Counted from the stretch's first letter, positions 1 through 8,529 are shown. The stretch: DNA of 64,000 bases from Enterobacter dykesii (GCF_008364625.2 NZ_CP126604.1:2108001-2172000); one strand, 5' to 3'. Notes: a model not told the origin generated them from the letters alone. Made by a program: numbers and translations.

Positions 1-42
1 GAGAAATTGACAAGTACGCACAAAAAAGTGAGCTACTGAATT

Positions 43-420
43 ATGAGTAAGTTATATAGTCCGGAATCTGCCGCGAGCGGCGTGGAGCAAGTGTTACGGC
101 TGCTGGAAGGCCGCTGGAAATTAATTATTCTTTTTCATCTTTTCGACGGAAAAGTGCAGCGCTACTCTGATTTCGAAAAACTGATCCCCGGTATTTCCCA
201 GAAGATGCTGGCGCAGCAGCTCAGGCAACTTGAATCCGATGGTATCGTTTCGCGGATGGTCTACCCGCAAGTGCCACCGAAAGTGGAGTATCGCCTCACC
301 GATTGGGGTCAGGCATTATGTCCGGCGCTTGATGCCATGCTGAAATGGGCAGAAAAGCGTGAGGATTACGCGAGCCAGGCAACCGATGGAAGTGCTCTCA
401 ACATTCCCAACGGGGAATGA
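43..420 (+). CDS. HxlR-family winged-helix transcriptional regulator
   Basis: A 125-residue protein with the HxlR layout. A short N-terminal helix leads into the family's typical 'GRWKLIILFHLFDG' stretch (about residues 27-40), then a recognition region 'SQKMLAQQLRQLESDGIV' and a wing ending in 'VEYRLTDWG'. HxlR proteins are small dimeric DNA-binding repressors or activators that often respond to quinones or aldehydes. The cysteine that some quinone sensors carry near the N-terminus is absent here, and the only Cys lies in 'ALCPALDAM'. The gene stands alone: the next gene points the other way, so its target is not evident. Family assignment is firm from motifs, but the ligand and regulon are unknown. 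Confidence 0.88.
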   Translation: MSKLYSPESAASGVEQVLRLLEGRWKLIILFHLFDGKVQRYSDFEKLIPGISQKMLAQQLRQLESDGIVSRMVYPQVPPKVEYRLTDWGQALCPALDAMLKWAEKREDYASQATDGSALNIPNGE

Positions 421-510
421 CACCTTAAACTGTTGTCATTCGCCTTTCGTTAACGCGGTTTTTTAGCACGGAGAGCGTCCATGACCCCTTGCAGCAGAGC
501 ATACTCAGGA

Positions 511-1299
511 TTATGGGGATGTCTCTTTAGGGCGAGAGCTCTCGTCGCGCTGTGCCAGCGATAGCGCGCTGGCGCTGGCGGGATCGAACAGCGAGAGGCT
601 CTCAATCTGATTGAGTAAAATCACCTTGCGGAATGACATGGCGCTGCGGGGCTCGGAGTCGAGCGTGATGTCATGCTCCGCATACCACCTGCTGTAGTTA
701 TTCTCGATGCGAAAGTTCATCGTCTTCGCATCTCTGTACCCGCTTAACATCGGGATCAGCACGATATTGGCCGTTTTTTCATATTCCAGCGTCGCGGTGT
801 GGATCATGCCGACGTAAATCCGCCTCGACCGGAGCGTGACCTGCGCCAGTTCCCCTTGCTCCATACACTGATACAGCAGCTGTTCAATACCGCTCGACTG
901 CGCCAGACGTTTGTAGAGCTTTTTCCGGCTTTCGCCGTCCAGCCTGGCGCTGCCTGCCCAGTTAGAGCGGTAGAGGCAAAACAGGATGGCAAACGCCAGC
1001 ATCACCACCACCGGCGCCTGAATGCCTAAAAAACTCCAGTTCATAAAGTCGATTTGCCAGTCGGTATATTTCGGCGAGGCAAAGTGAAAAGCGTTATTGG
1101 CGGCGGAAAGGGCGAGCAGGAGCAGCCAGAGCAGACCGGTGGCAATCACCCCCTGCAGAACGAAAATACAGCCGTACAGCGCCACAAGAAAATAGACGTC
1201 CCAGCCAAAGGAGCGCTTGATTTTAAAGCGGGTCGACAGGTCGCGGCTGGTGTACCAGTACCCGCATACCATCAGCACCATAAAAATCGCCGTTCCCAT
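511..1299 (-). CDS. hypothetical membrane protein, three predicted TM segments
   Basis: A 262-residue protein that I do not recognise. Three hydrophobic segments are visible: residues 1-15, about 31-65 (long, possibly a hairpin) and about 93-110. A soluble, basic and polar C-terminal part of about 150 residues follows, probably cytoplasmic or periplasmic. It starts one base after the stop of the small gene upstream (1301-1498), so the two are very likely co-transcribed and translationally coupled. No enzymatic motif is visible. No terminator is obvious after the TAA. Confidence 0.6.
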   Translation of the reverse strand: MGTAIFMVLMVCGYWYTSRDLSTRFKIKRSFGWDVYFLVALYGCIFVLQGVIATGLLWLLLLALSAANNAFHFASPKYTDWQIDFMNWSFLGIQAPVVVMLAFAILFCLYRSNWAGSARLDGESRKKLYKRLAQSSGIEQLLYQCMEQGELAQVTLRSRRIYVGMIHTATLEYEKTANIVLIPMLSGYRDAKTMNFRIENNYSRWYAEHDITLDSEPRSAMSFRKVILLNQIESLSLFDPASASALSLAQRDESSRPKETSP

Positions 1300-1300
1300 A

Positions 1301-1498
1301 TCAGGCCCTCTTCAGCATGTTGACGTGACGCAGAAAATCCTGCCGCACCTCGTTGCTTTTGTAGTTCACGGAGGCGTTCCCGTCCTGGTCGATAATGATG
1401 CGATCGCCATCTTCGACGGCTTCAATGATTTCCTGCTGGCTCATCACCTGCAGTAAGGATTCCGGGCTGGAGAAAAGGGAGAGAAAGAAACGTTTCAT
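1301..1498 (-). CDS. small hypothetical acidic protein, about 65 aa
   Basis: An unrecognised small protein starting MKRFFLSLF. A second ATG nine bases upstream (at 1507) is possible, but the inner ATG has a better-placed CGGA about eight bases upstream. It contains 'EIIEAVEDGDRIIIDQDGNASVNYKS', which reads like a compact beta-rich domain after an amphipathic or hydrophobic N-terminal helix. Its stop codon is one base from the start of the membrane protein at 1299, which suggests a two-gene unit. Function unknown. Confidence 0.5.
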   Translation of the reverse strand: MKRFFLSLFSSPESLLQVMSQQEIIEAVEDGDRIIIDQDGNASVNYKSNEVRQDFLRHVNMLKRA

Positions 1499-1579
1499 GT
1501 CAGGCATCCGTATGAATTAAAAAGGATAAGCCTGGAAGAAGACCGGCGAATTTGCCTTAAGGAAATCCTGAAAGTTAAA

Positions 1580-1607
1580 GCCGGGTGGCGGCCACGCCTT
1601 ACCCGGC
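1580..1607. repeat. REP-like palindrome
   Basis: GCCGGGT and ACCCGGC arms (1580-1586 and 1601-1607) enclose a GC-rich loop with a secondary palindrome. The same core recurs at 11738-11813, 25674-25699 and 56637-56662. This is the usual enterobacterial REP design, here in the intergenic space between the divergent small-protein gene and the lipid operon. Confidence 0.75.
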
Positions 1608-1676
1608 CTAAAAATCCACTCTTTTGCCTTCCTTTAAATGATTGATATGTATTCAAAATAAAAAATAGATCGACAC

Positions 1677-1710
1677 AAACTTGGACAAATGACAGTAATT
1701 GTGTAAGTTT
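1677..1710. promoter_or_regulatory. inverted-repeat operator upstream of the lipid operon
   Basis: Two 14-base arms match at 11 of 14 positions when inverted: AAACTTGGACAAAT (1677-1690) and AATTGTGTAAGTTT (1697-1710), with a 6-base spacer. The arm spacing is like that of MerR/LitR-type or other dimeric regulators. A candidate promoter overlaps it: ATGACA at 1689-1694, 17 bases, then AATTAT at 1712-1717. The first gene of the operon starts 45 bases after the repeat. Which protein binds is not shown by the sequence. Confidence 0.5.
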
Positions 1711-1755
1711 TAATTATGCGATTACGCCACGTTGTTTACAGCCAGGATGTGACCC

Positions 1756-2190
1756 ATGAGTACGCTGCCCTCTGTCGTGAGTCGGTTTATTGAGTACTAC
1801 GCCGCACTGGATAGCCAGCCGCCGACCGCGCTGGTCGGGCTTTACCATTCGAATGCCACCCTTATCGATCCGTTTGGCGAACATGACGGGATTTTCGCGC
1901 TTCAGCGCTATTTCACCCATCTGCTGGCCAACGTCGAGCATTGCCGTTTTACCATCGATACGCCGCTGTGCAGCGAGAACCGGTTTGCTGTGACCTGGGT
2001 CATGCACTGGTCGCATCCGCGCATTGCCGGAGGCGAGCCGCTCGAACTGCCGGGATGTTCGGTGGTGGAGACGGAAAACGATCTCATCACCCACCAGCGC
2101 GACTACTACGATGCGGGAGAGATGATCTACGAACATCTTCCTCTGCTTGGCTGGGCGGTACGCGGCGTGAAGCGGAGGGTCAAATCATGA
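1756..2190 (+). CDS. NTF2/SnoaL-like protein, first gene of the lipid-modification operon
   Basis: A 144-residue NTF2-fold (SnoaL-like) protein, 'VVSRFIEYYAALD...LVGLYHSNATLIDPFGEHDG'. The pattern is an N-terminal helix pair followed by the cone-shaped beta sheet, with the YHxxATLxDPFG turn typical of the family. The start is set by AGGA eight bases upstream. It overlaps the next gene by four bases (ATGA). In Pseudomonas, Vibrio and Rhodobacter, a small NTF2-like protein opens the same gene cluster next to a SDR, an FAD protein, DUF1365 and a CFA-like methylase. Its own role is unknown, and it may bind a lipid or act as an isomerase or scaffold. Confidence 0.8.
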   Translation: MSTLPSVVSRFIEYYAALDSQPPTALVGLYHSNATLIDPFGEHDGIFALQRYFTHLLANVEHCRFTIDTPLCSENRFAVTWVMHWSHPRIAGGEPLELPGCSVVETENDLITHQRDYYDAGEMIYEHLPLLGWAVRGVKRRVKS

Positions 2191-2906
2191 AAACGGTGCT
2201 GATCACCGGCGCAAGCTCGGGTATTGGCGCCGGGCTGGCGAAATCCTTTGCCGCAGACGGCTACCACGTGATTGCCTGCGGACGCGATCCGGCGCGCCTC
2301 GACGCGCTGCATCAGACCTGCCCCAATCTCACCGTTCGCCTGTTCGATATGACCGACAGGGACGCCTGCCGCCAGGCGCTGACCGGCAGCTACGCCGATC
2401 TGATAATTCTCTGCGCCGGTACCTGCGAATATCTCGATGGAGGCGTGGTGGACGCGGCGCTGGTGGAGCGGGTTATGGCGACAAATTTCCTTGGCCCGGT
2501 GAACTGTCTTGACGCGCTGCAGCCGCAGCTGACGGCTGGCAACCGCGTGGTGCTGGTAAGTTCTATGGCCCACTGGCTGCCATTCCCACGGGCAGAGGCC
2601 TACGGCGCGTCCAAAGCGGCCCTGAGCTGGTTTGCCGAGAGTTTGCGCCTGGACTGGGAGCCAAAAGGAATTGCAGTCACGGTGGTCTCGCCGGGCTTTG
2701 TTGATACGCCGCTGACGCGCAAAAACGACTTTGCCATGCCTGGCAGGGTGAGCGTTGACGAGGCGGTCAAGGCGATCCGTACCGGGCTGGCGGCAGGGAA
2801 AATGCATATTGCGTTCCCCACCGGGTTCGGCTTTATTTTGCGTGCGCTCTCCGGGTTACCGGCATTTCTTCAGCGCGCGCTGCTGCGCAGGATGGTGCGT
2901 TCATGA
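2187..2906 (+). CDS. short-chain dehydrogenase/reductase (SDR)
   Basis: A 239-residue classical SDR. The NAD(P)-binding glycine motif TGASSGIGAGLAKSF is at about residues 7-21, 'LCAGTCEY' stands in place of NNAG, and the catalytic Ser-Tyr-Lys is seen as 'LVSSMAHW...AEAYGASKAAL' (Y-x-x-x-K). The start at 2187 overlaps the previous stop as ATGA, so a longer upstream reading frame is not needed. It overlaps the FAD gene by four bases in the same way. It is probably cytoplasmic or membrane-peripheral, acting on a lipid-derived carbonyl or alcohol. That substrate is inferred from the operon only. Confidence 0.88.
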   Translation: MKTVLITGASSGIGAGLAKSFAADGYHVIACGRDPARLDALHQTCPNLTVRLFDMTDRDACRQALTGSYADLIILCAGTCEYLDGGVVDAALVERVMATNFLGPVNCLDALQPQLTAGNRVVLVSSMAHWLPFPRAEAYGASKAALSWFAESLRLDWEPKGIAVTVVSPGFVDTPLTRKNDFAMPGRVSVDEAVKAIRTGLAAGKMHIAFPTGFGFILRALSGLPAFLQRALLRRMVRS

Positions 2907-4162
2907 ATATTGCAATTATCGGCAGCGGCATCGCCGGGCTGACCTGCGCCTGGCGCCTGGCCGGGCACCATCAGGTGACCCTGTTTGAAGCGGGCACCAC
3001 GCCCGGCGGCCATACCGCAACGGTTGACGTCTCGACGCCACAGGGCACCTACGCGATCGATACCGGGTTTATCGTCTACAACGATCGGACCTATCCGCGC
3101 TTTATGGGCCTCCTCAGCGAGCTGGGTATCAGCGGGCAAAAAACGCAGATGAGCTTTTCGGTGCACAATCCCGAAACGGGGCTGGAGTACAACGGCCATA
3201 CCCTGACGTCGCTGTTTGCCCAGCGCCGAAACCTGGTGAATCCTGCATTCTGGCGGCTGCTCGGGGAGATCGTCCGCTTCAATCGTCTGGCAAAGCAGGC
3301 GCTGGACGGGGAGGTGGACCCGAACGCCACGCTGCAAACGTTTCTGGAACAGCACGGCTTCACGCCGTTTTTTGCGCGCCACTACATTCTGCCGATGGGG
3401 GCCGCCATCTGGTCCTCGTCGCTGCAGGAGATGAAGCGTTTCCCGCTGCCGCTTTTCTTACGTTTCTTCCAGAACCACGGGCTGCTGGATATCACCCAGC
3501 GCCCGCAGTGGTACGTCGTGCCGGGCGGCTCGCGGGAGTATATCCGCGCCATGCTCGACAAGCTGGGCGACCGTCTGAATCTGCATCTCAATTCACCGGT
3601 GCAGCGGGTGAACCGCCACGAGCACGGGGTTACGCTTCAGCTTGAAAACGGCAGCCATACCTTCGATCGGGTGATTTTTGCCTGCCACTCCGCCAGCGCT
3701 CTGGCGATGCTTGATGACCCGACGCCCGCAGAGCGCGAGGTGCTGGGCGATATCGGCTGGCAGCGCAACGAGGTCATTTTACACAGCGACCCGCGCTGGC
3801 TGCCGGAGCGGCGGCGCGCGTGGGCCAGCTGGAACTACCGCCTGAGCGCGCAGGAGCAGACCAGCGCCTGCGTCACCTACAACATGAACATCCTGCAGGG
3901 GCTGCCTGAGGATAGTCCGCTGTTCTGCGTCACCCTCAACCCGGACGCGCCGGTAGATGAACGCTTCGTTCTGCAACGCTTTGTCTATGAACACCCGCTG
4001 TTTAACCCGCAAAGCTGGCGGGCGCAGGCGCGGCGCGGCGAGATCAACGGTCATAACCGGAGCTGGTACTGCGGGGCCTACTGGTACAACGGTTTTCATG
4101 AAGACGGCGTGCGCAGCGCGCTGGACGTGGTCAACGCGATAGCGGTCGGAGAGGGGAACTGA
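2903..4162 (+). CDS. FAD-dependent amine-oxidase-like oxidoreductase/desaturase
   Basis: A 419-residue flavoprotein. The dinucleotide-binding GxGxxG motif is at the extreme N-terminus ([16 protein letters not shown]), followed by '[11 protein letters not shown]'. The ending is '[21 protein letters not shown]', which resembles the FAD-binding C-terminal motif of the amine oxidase/phytoene desaturase superfamily. Proteins of this subfamily sit beside DUF1365 and a CFA-like methylase in many proteobacteria. In Rhodobacter sphaeroides, genes of this kind belong to the furan fatty acid pathway (UfaD/UfaO). Which of the two this protein matches I cannot say. It likely acts on acyl chains of membrane phospholipids. 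Confidence 0.85.
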   Translation: MNIAIIGSGIAGLTCAWRLAGHHQVTLFEAGTTPGGHTATVDVSTPQGTYAIDTGFIVYNDRTYPRFMGLLSELGISGQKTQMSFSVHNPETGLEYNGHTLTSLFAQRRNLVNPAFWRLLGEIVRFNRLAKQALDGEVDPNATLQTFLEQHGFTPFFARHYILPMGAAIWSSSLQEMKRFPLPLFLRFFQNHGLLDITQRPQWYVVPGGSREYIRAMLDKLGDRLNLHLNSPVQRVNRHEHGVTLQLENGSHTFDRVIFACHSASALAMLDDPTPAEREVLGDIGWQRNEVILHSDPRWLPERRRAWASWNYRLSAQEQTSACVTYNMNILQGLPEDSPLFCVTLNPDAPVDERFVLQRFVYEHPLFNPQSWRAQARRGEINGHNRSWYCGAYWYNGFHEDGVRSALDVVNAIAVGEGN

Positions 4163-4163
4163 G

Positions 4164-4886
4164 ATGAACAGCTGCCTCTACCACGGCGTATTACGCCACC
4201 GCCGCCTTCAGCCGAAAACCCATGAATTCAGCTACAGCGTCTTTATGGCCTGGCTGGATCTCGATGAACTGCCGCTGCTGCCGTCCGTCGGCGTGCGGCG
4301 CAATCGCTTTGCCGCGGCCTCGTTCCACGACGCGGACTATCCGCTCGGCACGCCGCTCAAAGAGAACGTGCTGAGCAGGCTGGAGAGCCTGACCGGAGAA
4401 CGCCCGGACGGGCGGGTGATGCTCCTGACGCAGCTGCGCTATTTCGGCTTTCATTTCAATCCGGTCAACTTTTACTACTGCTACGACGGGAAGGGGACGC
4501 TGCGCTGGGTGCTGGCGGAGGTTCGCAACACGCCGTGGAATGAACGCCATTATTATGCCGTCAACGGACAGGATGCGCAGCCGACGGAAAAAGCGTTTCA
4601 CGTTTCCCCCTTCAACCCGATGGACATGATCTACCACTGGCGCTTTAACGACCCGGATAACACGCTGCATATGCACATTGAAAATCATCAGGAAGCGAAG
4701 GTTTTTGACGCCACGCTGGCGCTGCGCCGGGAGCCTGTGACGCGCCCCGCGCTGCGCTCGCTGTTGCTGCGCATTCCGCTCATGACTCTGAAAACCGTCT
4801 TTGCCATTTACTGGCAGGCGCTGCGCCTGTGGCTCAAGCGCGTGCCGCTGTATAACCATCCCGTCAGCAGGAGTGAACGCTCATGA
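4164..4886 (+). CDS. DUF1365 family protein of the lipid-modification operon
   Basis: A 240-residue DUF1365 protein with the hallmark opening '[19 protein letters not shown]' (residues 5-23). The conserved '[17 protein letters not shown]' and '[13 protein letters not shown]' blocks follow, then '[16 protein letters not shown]'. Several His and Asn residues in these blocks could hold a metal or bind a head group. The family almost always lies next to an FAD oxidoreductase and a CFA-type methyltransferase, and a role in acyl-chain modification (possibly oxygen insertion in furan fatty acid synthesis) is inferred. GGAGAGGGGA precedes the start. The gene overlaps the next by four bases. Confidence 0.87.
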   Translation: MNSCLYHGVLRHRRLQPKTHEFSYSVFMAWLDLDELPLLPSVGVRRNRFAAASFHDADYPLGTPLKENVLSRLESLTGERPDGRVMLLTQLRYFGFHFNPVNFYYCYDGKGTLRWVLAEVRNTPWNERHYYAVNGQDAQPTEKAFHVSPFNPMDMIYHWRFNDPDNTLHMHIENHQEAKVFDATLALRREPVTRPALRSLLLRIPLMTLKTVFAIYWQALRLWLKRVPLYNHPVSRSERS

Positions 4887-6103
4887 CCGATCCCGTCTTT
4901 GCGTTAGAACCCGATATCCCGCGCAACGTACGCATCGCGCGCTGGCTGCTTTTCAAGCTGCTAAGCGGTATTCGCGGCGGCTCGCTCACGCTGCGTGAAG
5001 GGGCGCAGACCTTTCATTTTGGTGAGACATCCTCCGCGCTGCACGCCGACGTGCAGATCCTCACGCCCGGCGTCTACTGGCGCGTCTTAACGGGCGGGAG
5101 CCTTGCTGCGGCAGAAGCCTGGATGGACGGCGAATGGGAAACCACGCAACTTACGCCGCTTCTGGAGCTGCTCGCGCTCAACGGCGAGGTGCTTGGCCGT
5201 CTGGAAAACGGGTTCCGTCTGTTCGGCAGGCCGCTGGAGCGTCTGCGCCACTGGACCCGGCGTAACTCCCGCGCGCAGGCGCGTGAAAATATTGCCGCTC
5301 ATTACGATCTGGGCAATACCTTCTATGCCCATTTTCTGGATAAAGAGCTGCTCTATTCCAGCGCGCTGTTTACTGAGGATGAGCAGGATCTCACGGCGGC
5401 CCAGCAGGCCAAAATGGCGCGCCTGTGCGACCAGCTGGCGCTGAGCCCGGCCGATCACCTGCTGGAAATTGGCACCGGCTGGGGCGCGATGGCGGAATAC
5501 GCCGCCCGTCATTACGGCTGTCGGGTGACCACCACCACGCTATCGCAGGAGCAATTCATCTGGGCGGCAGAGCGGATCGCCCGCGCCGGGCTGCAGGATC
5601 GGGTTGAGGTACTGCTCTGCGACTATCGCGACCTCACCGGACAGTACGACAAGCTTGTCTCGATAGAGATGATTGAGGCCGTCGGGCAACGCTATCTGCC
5701 CACGTTCTTCCGCACCTGCCAGGCGCGTCTGCGCCCGGGAGGACGGATGGCGATTCAGGCCATTACCATTCAGGACCAGCGCTATCGCGACTACAGCAAA
5801 AGCGTCGATTTTATCCAGCGCTACATTTTTCCCGGCGGCTTCCTGCCGAGCATCACCGCGATGAACGAGCTGATGACCCGCCACACCGATTTCGTAGTGC
5901 GCAATCTTTTCGACATGGGCCCCGACTACGCCCGCACGCTGGCCCACTGGCGGCAGCGGTTTGTCCATGCCTGGCAGGAGATTGAAAAGCTCGGCTTCGA
6001 TGAACGGTTCCGCCGCATGTGGCTGTACTACTTTGGCTACTGTGAAGCCGGGTTTAACGCTCGCACCATAAGCGTAGTGCAGCTGACCGCCGAGCGCGTA
6101 TGA
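4883..6103 (+). CDS. CFA-synthase-like SAM-dependent fatty-acid methyltransferase
   Basis: A 406-residue member of the cyclopropane fatty acid synthase family. The N-terminal part (1-130) matches the lipid-binding domain. The methyltransferase domain begins with '[18 protein letters not shown]' and has SAM motif I '[16 protein letters not shown]', '[12 protein letters not shown]', '[11 protein letters not shown]' and the C-terminal '[13 protein letters not shown]' with the family's conserved Cys. Where E. coli Cfa has 'LLHTIG' (the active-site His), this protein has 'AIQAITI', a Gln or Ala in place of His. That suits a methylase such as UfaM, which makes methyl-branched unsaturated chains, better than a ring-forming enzyme. 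It probably acts on phospholipid acyl chains at the inner membrane. Confidence 0.88.
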   Translation: MTDPVFALEPDIPRNVRIARWLLFKLLSGIRGGSLTLREGAQTFHFGETSSALHADVQILTPGVYWRVLTGGSLAAAEAWMDGEWETTQLTPLLELLALNGEVLGRLENGFRLFGRPLERLRHWTRRNSRAQARENIAAHYDLGNTFYAHFLDKELLYSSALFTEDEQDLTAAQQAKMARLCDQLALSPADHLLEIGTGWGAMAEYAARHYGCRVTTTTLSQEQFIWAAERIARAGLQDRVEVLLCDYRDLTGQYDKLVSIEMIEAVGQRYLPTFFRTCQARLRPGGRMAIQAITIQDQRYRDYSKSVDFIQRYIFPGGFLPSITAMNELMTRHTDFVVRNLFDMGPDYARTLAHWRQRFVHAWQEIEKLGFDERFRRMWLYYFGYCEAGFNARTISVVQLTAERV

Positions 6104-6585
6104 GACTATATCTTCAGGTCTTCCTGCTGGCCGTCGCGTTCGATCTTTACTGGGTGCTGGTGGTGATCTTTCGCGAACAGGGCCTGATTTTCTGGATTGC
6201 GCTGGCGATCCTGGCGTGTCTGCTCTTGCCGCCTGTATACCGATTTTACGCCATTGGGCTGGCCGCGGCGGGGAGTCTGCTGGATACGCTCTGGGCGCTG
6301 ACGGGACTGATCGCCTTCACGAGCGAGTCCCTGATGCCGCTATGGATGGTGGCATTATGGCTGATGTTTGCCTCCGTCTGGACGCAGCTGACGCGCACCA
6401 CCACGTTGCCCGGCTGGTTGCTGACCCTGCTGGCCGCCGTGGGGGGGCCGGTGGCTTATCTGTTTGGCGAGCGGCTGGGTGCCATCACGTTTCTGGAGCC
6501 AACCTTTATCGTCGTCAGCTGGATGGCGCCGGGGTGGCTGGTATTGATGCTGTTTTTCCACCTGCTGATGGGGAGACAAAAATGA
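6100..6585 (+). CDS. DUF2878 integral membrane protein
   Basis: A 161-residue, very hydrophobic protein with five or six membrane segments covering nearly its full length. The pattern 'LYLQVFLLAVAFDLYWVLVV' at the N-terminus and 'YLFGERLGAITF' late in the chain fits DUF2878. It overlaps both neighbours by four bases. DUF2878 proteins are regular members of the DUF1365/CFA-like operon. Function unknown; it may be a membrane partner for the lipid-modifying enzymes. Confidence 0.78.
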   Translation: MRLYLQVFLLAVAFDLYWVLVVIFREQGLIFWIALAILACLLLPPVYRFYAIGLAAAGSLLDTLWALTGLIAFTSESLMPLWMVALWLMFASVWTQLTRTTTLPGWLLTLLAAVGGPVAYLFGERLGAITFLEPTFIVVSWMAPGWLVLMLFFHLLMGRQK

Positions 6586-7106
6586 GAGCTGCATTTTTGC
6601 TGCTTTGTCTGACGCTGGTTGTTCCCGTTGCCCAGGCCGCCGACTGGCTGGCGTGGCGGAAGGTGGGAGACGCCACGCTTACCTGGGGGCCGTTCACGGT
6701 CTATACCTCTCAGCTCCGCACCCCCGACGGGCGTTACGGTCGGGAGGACCAGGATCAGGCGCTGATTATTACCTATGCGCGCGACATCGATCGCGATGAA
6801 CTGGTCGAGGCGACCCGCGATCAGTGGCAGGCGCAGGGGATCCTGACGCAGGAACCGCAAAGCGAAGCCTGGCTGCGGATGCTCCAGTCGCTGTGGCCGG
6901 ATGTCCGCCCGGGCTCACAGCTGGCGTTTGTTCTCAACGATAAGCAGGGGCAGTTCTGGTATCGCGCATCAGCGGCGCAAACATCCTTTATTCCACTCGG
7001 ACCGCGCCAGTCTGAAGCGTTCAGCACCCGTTTTCTGGCCATCTGGCTCGATCCCCGCACGCAATATCCTGAGCTGCGTCAGCAGTTAATCGGAGGCCAA
7101 CAATGA
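6582..7106 (+). CDS. exported chalcone-isomerase-like (CHI-like) protein
   Basis: A 174-residue protein with a signal peptide ending '...PVAQA-ADWLAWRKVG' (cleavage about residue 19-20), so periplasmic. The mature part, with 'DATLTWGPFTVYTSQLRTPDGRY', 'ALIITYARDIDRDELVEAT' and 'FSTRFLAIWLDPRTQYPELR', matches the bacterial chalcone-isomerase-like fold of lipid-binding proteins. The start at 6582 overlaps the DUF2878 stop as ATGA and gives a clean signal peptide, whereas a longer reading frame upstream would bury it. It probably carries or binds fatty acid derivatives. Plant CHI catalysis is not implied. Confidence 0.8.
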   Translation: MRAAFLLLCLTLVVPVAQAADWLAWRKVGDATLTWGPFTVYTSQLRTPDGRYGREDQDQALIITYARDIDRDELVEATRDQWQAQGILTQEPQSEAWLRMLQSLWPDVRPGSQLAFVLNDKQGQFWYRASAAQTSFIPLGPRQSEAFSTRFLAIWLDPRTQYPELRQQLIGGQQ

Positions 7107-7630
7107 AACGTATCCTGATGATGGCGCTGGCATTCACGATGCTGCTGGCGGGCTGTAGCACTGAAGTGGCCGAGTATCGCCAGCAGCAGCCGCGGCTTGA
7201 TATCTTCCACTACTTCCAGGGCAAAACCGAAGCGTGGGGGATGGTGCAGGATCGTAGCGGCAAGCAGATCCGCCGCTTCCACGTTGAAATTGCCGGAGAC
7301 GTTATCGGCGATACGCTGACGCTCAACGAGCACTTCGTCTACGACGATGGCGAGAAGCAGCAGCGGGTCTGGCACATCCGGCGCGTCGGGAACGATCGCT
7401 ACGAGGGAACGGCAGGGGACATTGAAGGGGTTGCCACGGGGCAGGCCGCAGGCAACGCCTTTAACTGGCATTACAGCATGAATGTTAAAGCCAACGGGCG
7501 CACCTGGCTGCTGAAGTTTGACGACTGGATGTACCTGCAGGATGAGACCCATCTGTTTAACAAAACCGAGATGAAGAAATTTGGCGTCACCGTCGCCACG
7601 GTGACGCTGTTTTTCACCCGGAAGACGTAA
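7103..7630 (+). CDS. DUF3833 lipoprotein
   Basis: A 175-residue lipoprotein. The signal 'MKRILMMALAFTMLLAGC' has a perfect lipobox (LAGC, Cys18). The DUF3833 pattern 'FHYFQGKTEAWGMVQDRSGK' and 'DDWMYLQDETHLFNKTEMKKFG' is clear. It is the last gene of the overlapping eight-gene operon and ends only two bases from the stop of the convergent ydcZ-like gene, so there is no room for a dedicated terminator. It is anchored in the outer or inner membrane, and its role beside the lipid-modifying enzymes is unknown. Confidence 0.85.
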   Translation: MKRILMMALAFTMLLAGCSTEVAEYRQQQPRLDIFHYFQGKTEAWGMVQDRSGKQIRRFHVEIAGDVIGDTLTLNEHFVYDDGEKQQRVWHIRRVGNDRYEGTAGDIEGVATGQAAGNAFNWHYSMNVKANGRTWLLKFDDWMYLQDETHLFNKTEMKKFGVTVATVTLFFTRKT

Positions 7631-7632
7631 GC

Positions 7633-8091
7633 TTAGTCGCTAACATTGCCGGTTTTGCTGCTGGAGTAAATGAAGCACAGGGCAATCCCCAGGCAAACCA
7701 CCGCGCCCAGACGGCTCGGCGAAAACGGAATCGCGGGATTGTTCAACCAGCCAAAGTTATCAATTAGCATACTCATGGCGAGCTGGCCGAAGATCACCGC
7801 CACCGTAGCGACGGCGGTGCCGATGCGCTGCACCGCCACGACCATGATCACAATGTAAGGCACGCCGAACATCGCCCCGAGGAGCTGCCATTTCGGCACG
7901 TCCAGCAGCGTGACCGCCTGCTTCGGCTCAAAGAAGAAAATCAGCAGGGCGGTCACCAGCGCGCCGACGGAAAACGTCAGAAACGCGCTTTTAAATACCC
8001 CGACATTGCTGCCGAGCTGTCCGTTAATCGCGGCCTGAATGCTCAGCGTTGCGCCGCCGCAGACGGCCAGAAGAATCATAATCAGTGTCAT
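7633..8091 (-). CDS. YdcZ/DUF606-type DMT small membrane transporter (subunit 2)
   Basis: A 152-residue protein with five hydrophobic segments and the DUF606 opening 'LLAVCGGATLSIQAAINGQLG'. This is half the size of a normal ten-helix drug/metabolite transporter. It lies three bases after a paralogue (8095-8529), and the pair could form a heterodimeric carrier. Substrate unknown. It is divergent from a LysR gene that probably controls it. Confidence 0.82.
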   Translation of the reverse strand: MTLIMILLAVCGGATLSIQAAINGQLGSNVGVFKSAFLTFSVGALVTALLIFFFEPKQAVTLLDVPKWQLLGAMFGVPYIVIMVVAVQRIGTAVATVAVIFGQLAMSMLIDNFGWLNNPAIPFSPSRLGAVVCLGIALCFIYSSSKTGNVSD

Positions 8092-8094
8092 ACG

Positions 8095-8529
8095 TTACCC
8101 CTGTGCGACCAGAACCAGTGCCGCAATAATAAAAACCAGCGCCACGATACGTTTCGCGTTTATCTTCCTGTGCGGCGTACCCAGCAGGCCAAAGTGGTCA
8201 ATGATCAGGCTTTTAAAAATCTGACCAGCCAGAATGCCAATCATCGTCAGAGCGATGCCGATGGTCGGCGTGGCGATAGTCAGAATAACCACATAAACAG
8301 GGCCGAGCACGCCGCCGAGCAGCTGCCAGCCGGGCTGGGCGAAAAACGACGGACTGTTACGCGGGCTGAAAAACAGCATCAGCAGAAACGTCAGCGCGGC
8401 GCCGACGCCAAAAATGCTGAACGTCGCCCATAAGTCGCCCACTTCTCCCCCTAATGGCCCCAGCAGCCCCGCCTCGACGGAGAGGCCCATCCCGCCGGCA
8501 ATCACCAGTAAAATCAAAACAAACTGCAT
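8095..8529 (-). CDS. YdcZ/DUF606-type DMT small membrane transporter (subunit 1)
   Basis: A 144-residue protein with five hydrophobic segments. It starts 'MQFVLILLVIAGGMGLSVEAGLLGPLG', the same motif as its downstream partner but with E in place of Q-A-A-I-N-G. It is preceded by a good GGAGGAAGAAGA ribosome site. It is the first gene of a two-gene unit read away from the LysR gene at 8625. The two subunits are clearly paralogous but diverged, which fits an obligate heteromer. Confidence 0.82.
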   Translation of the reverse strand: MQFVLILLVIAGGMGLSVEAGLLGPLGGEVGDLWATFSIFGVGAALTFLLMLFFSPRNSPSFFAQPGWQLLGGVLGPVYVVILTIATPTIGIALTMIGILAGQIFKSLIIDHFGLLGTPHRKINAKRIVALVFIIAALVLVAQG

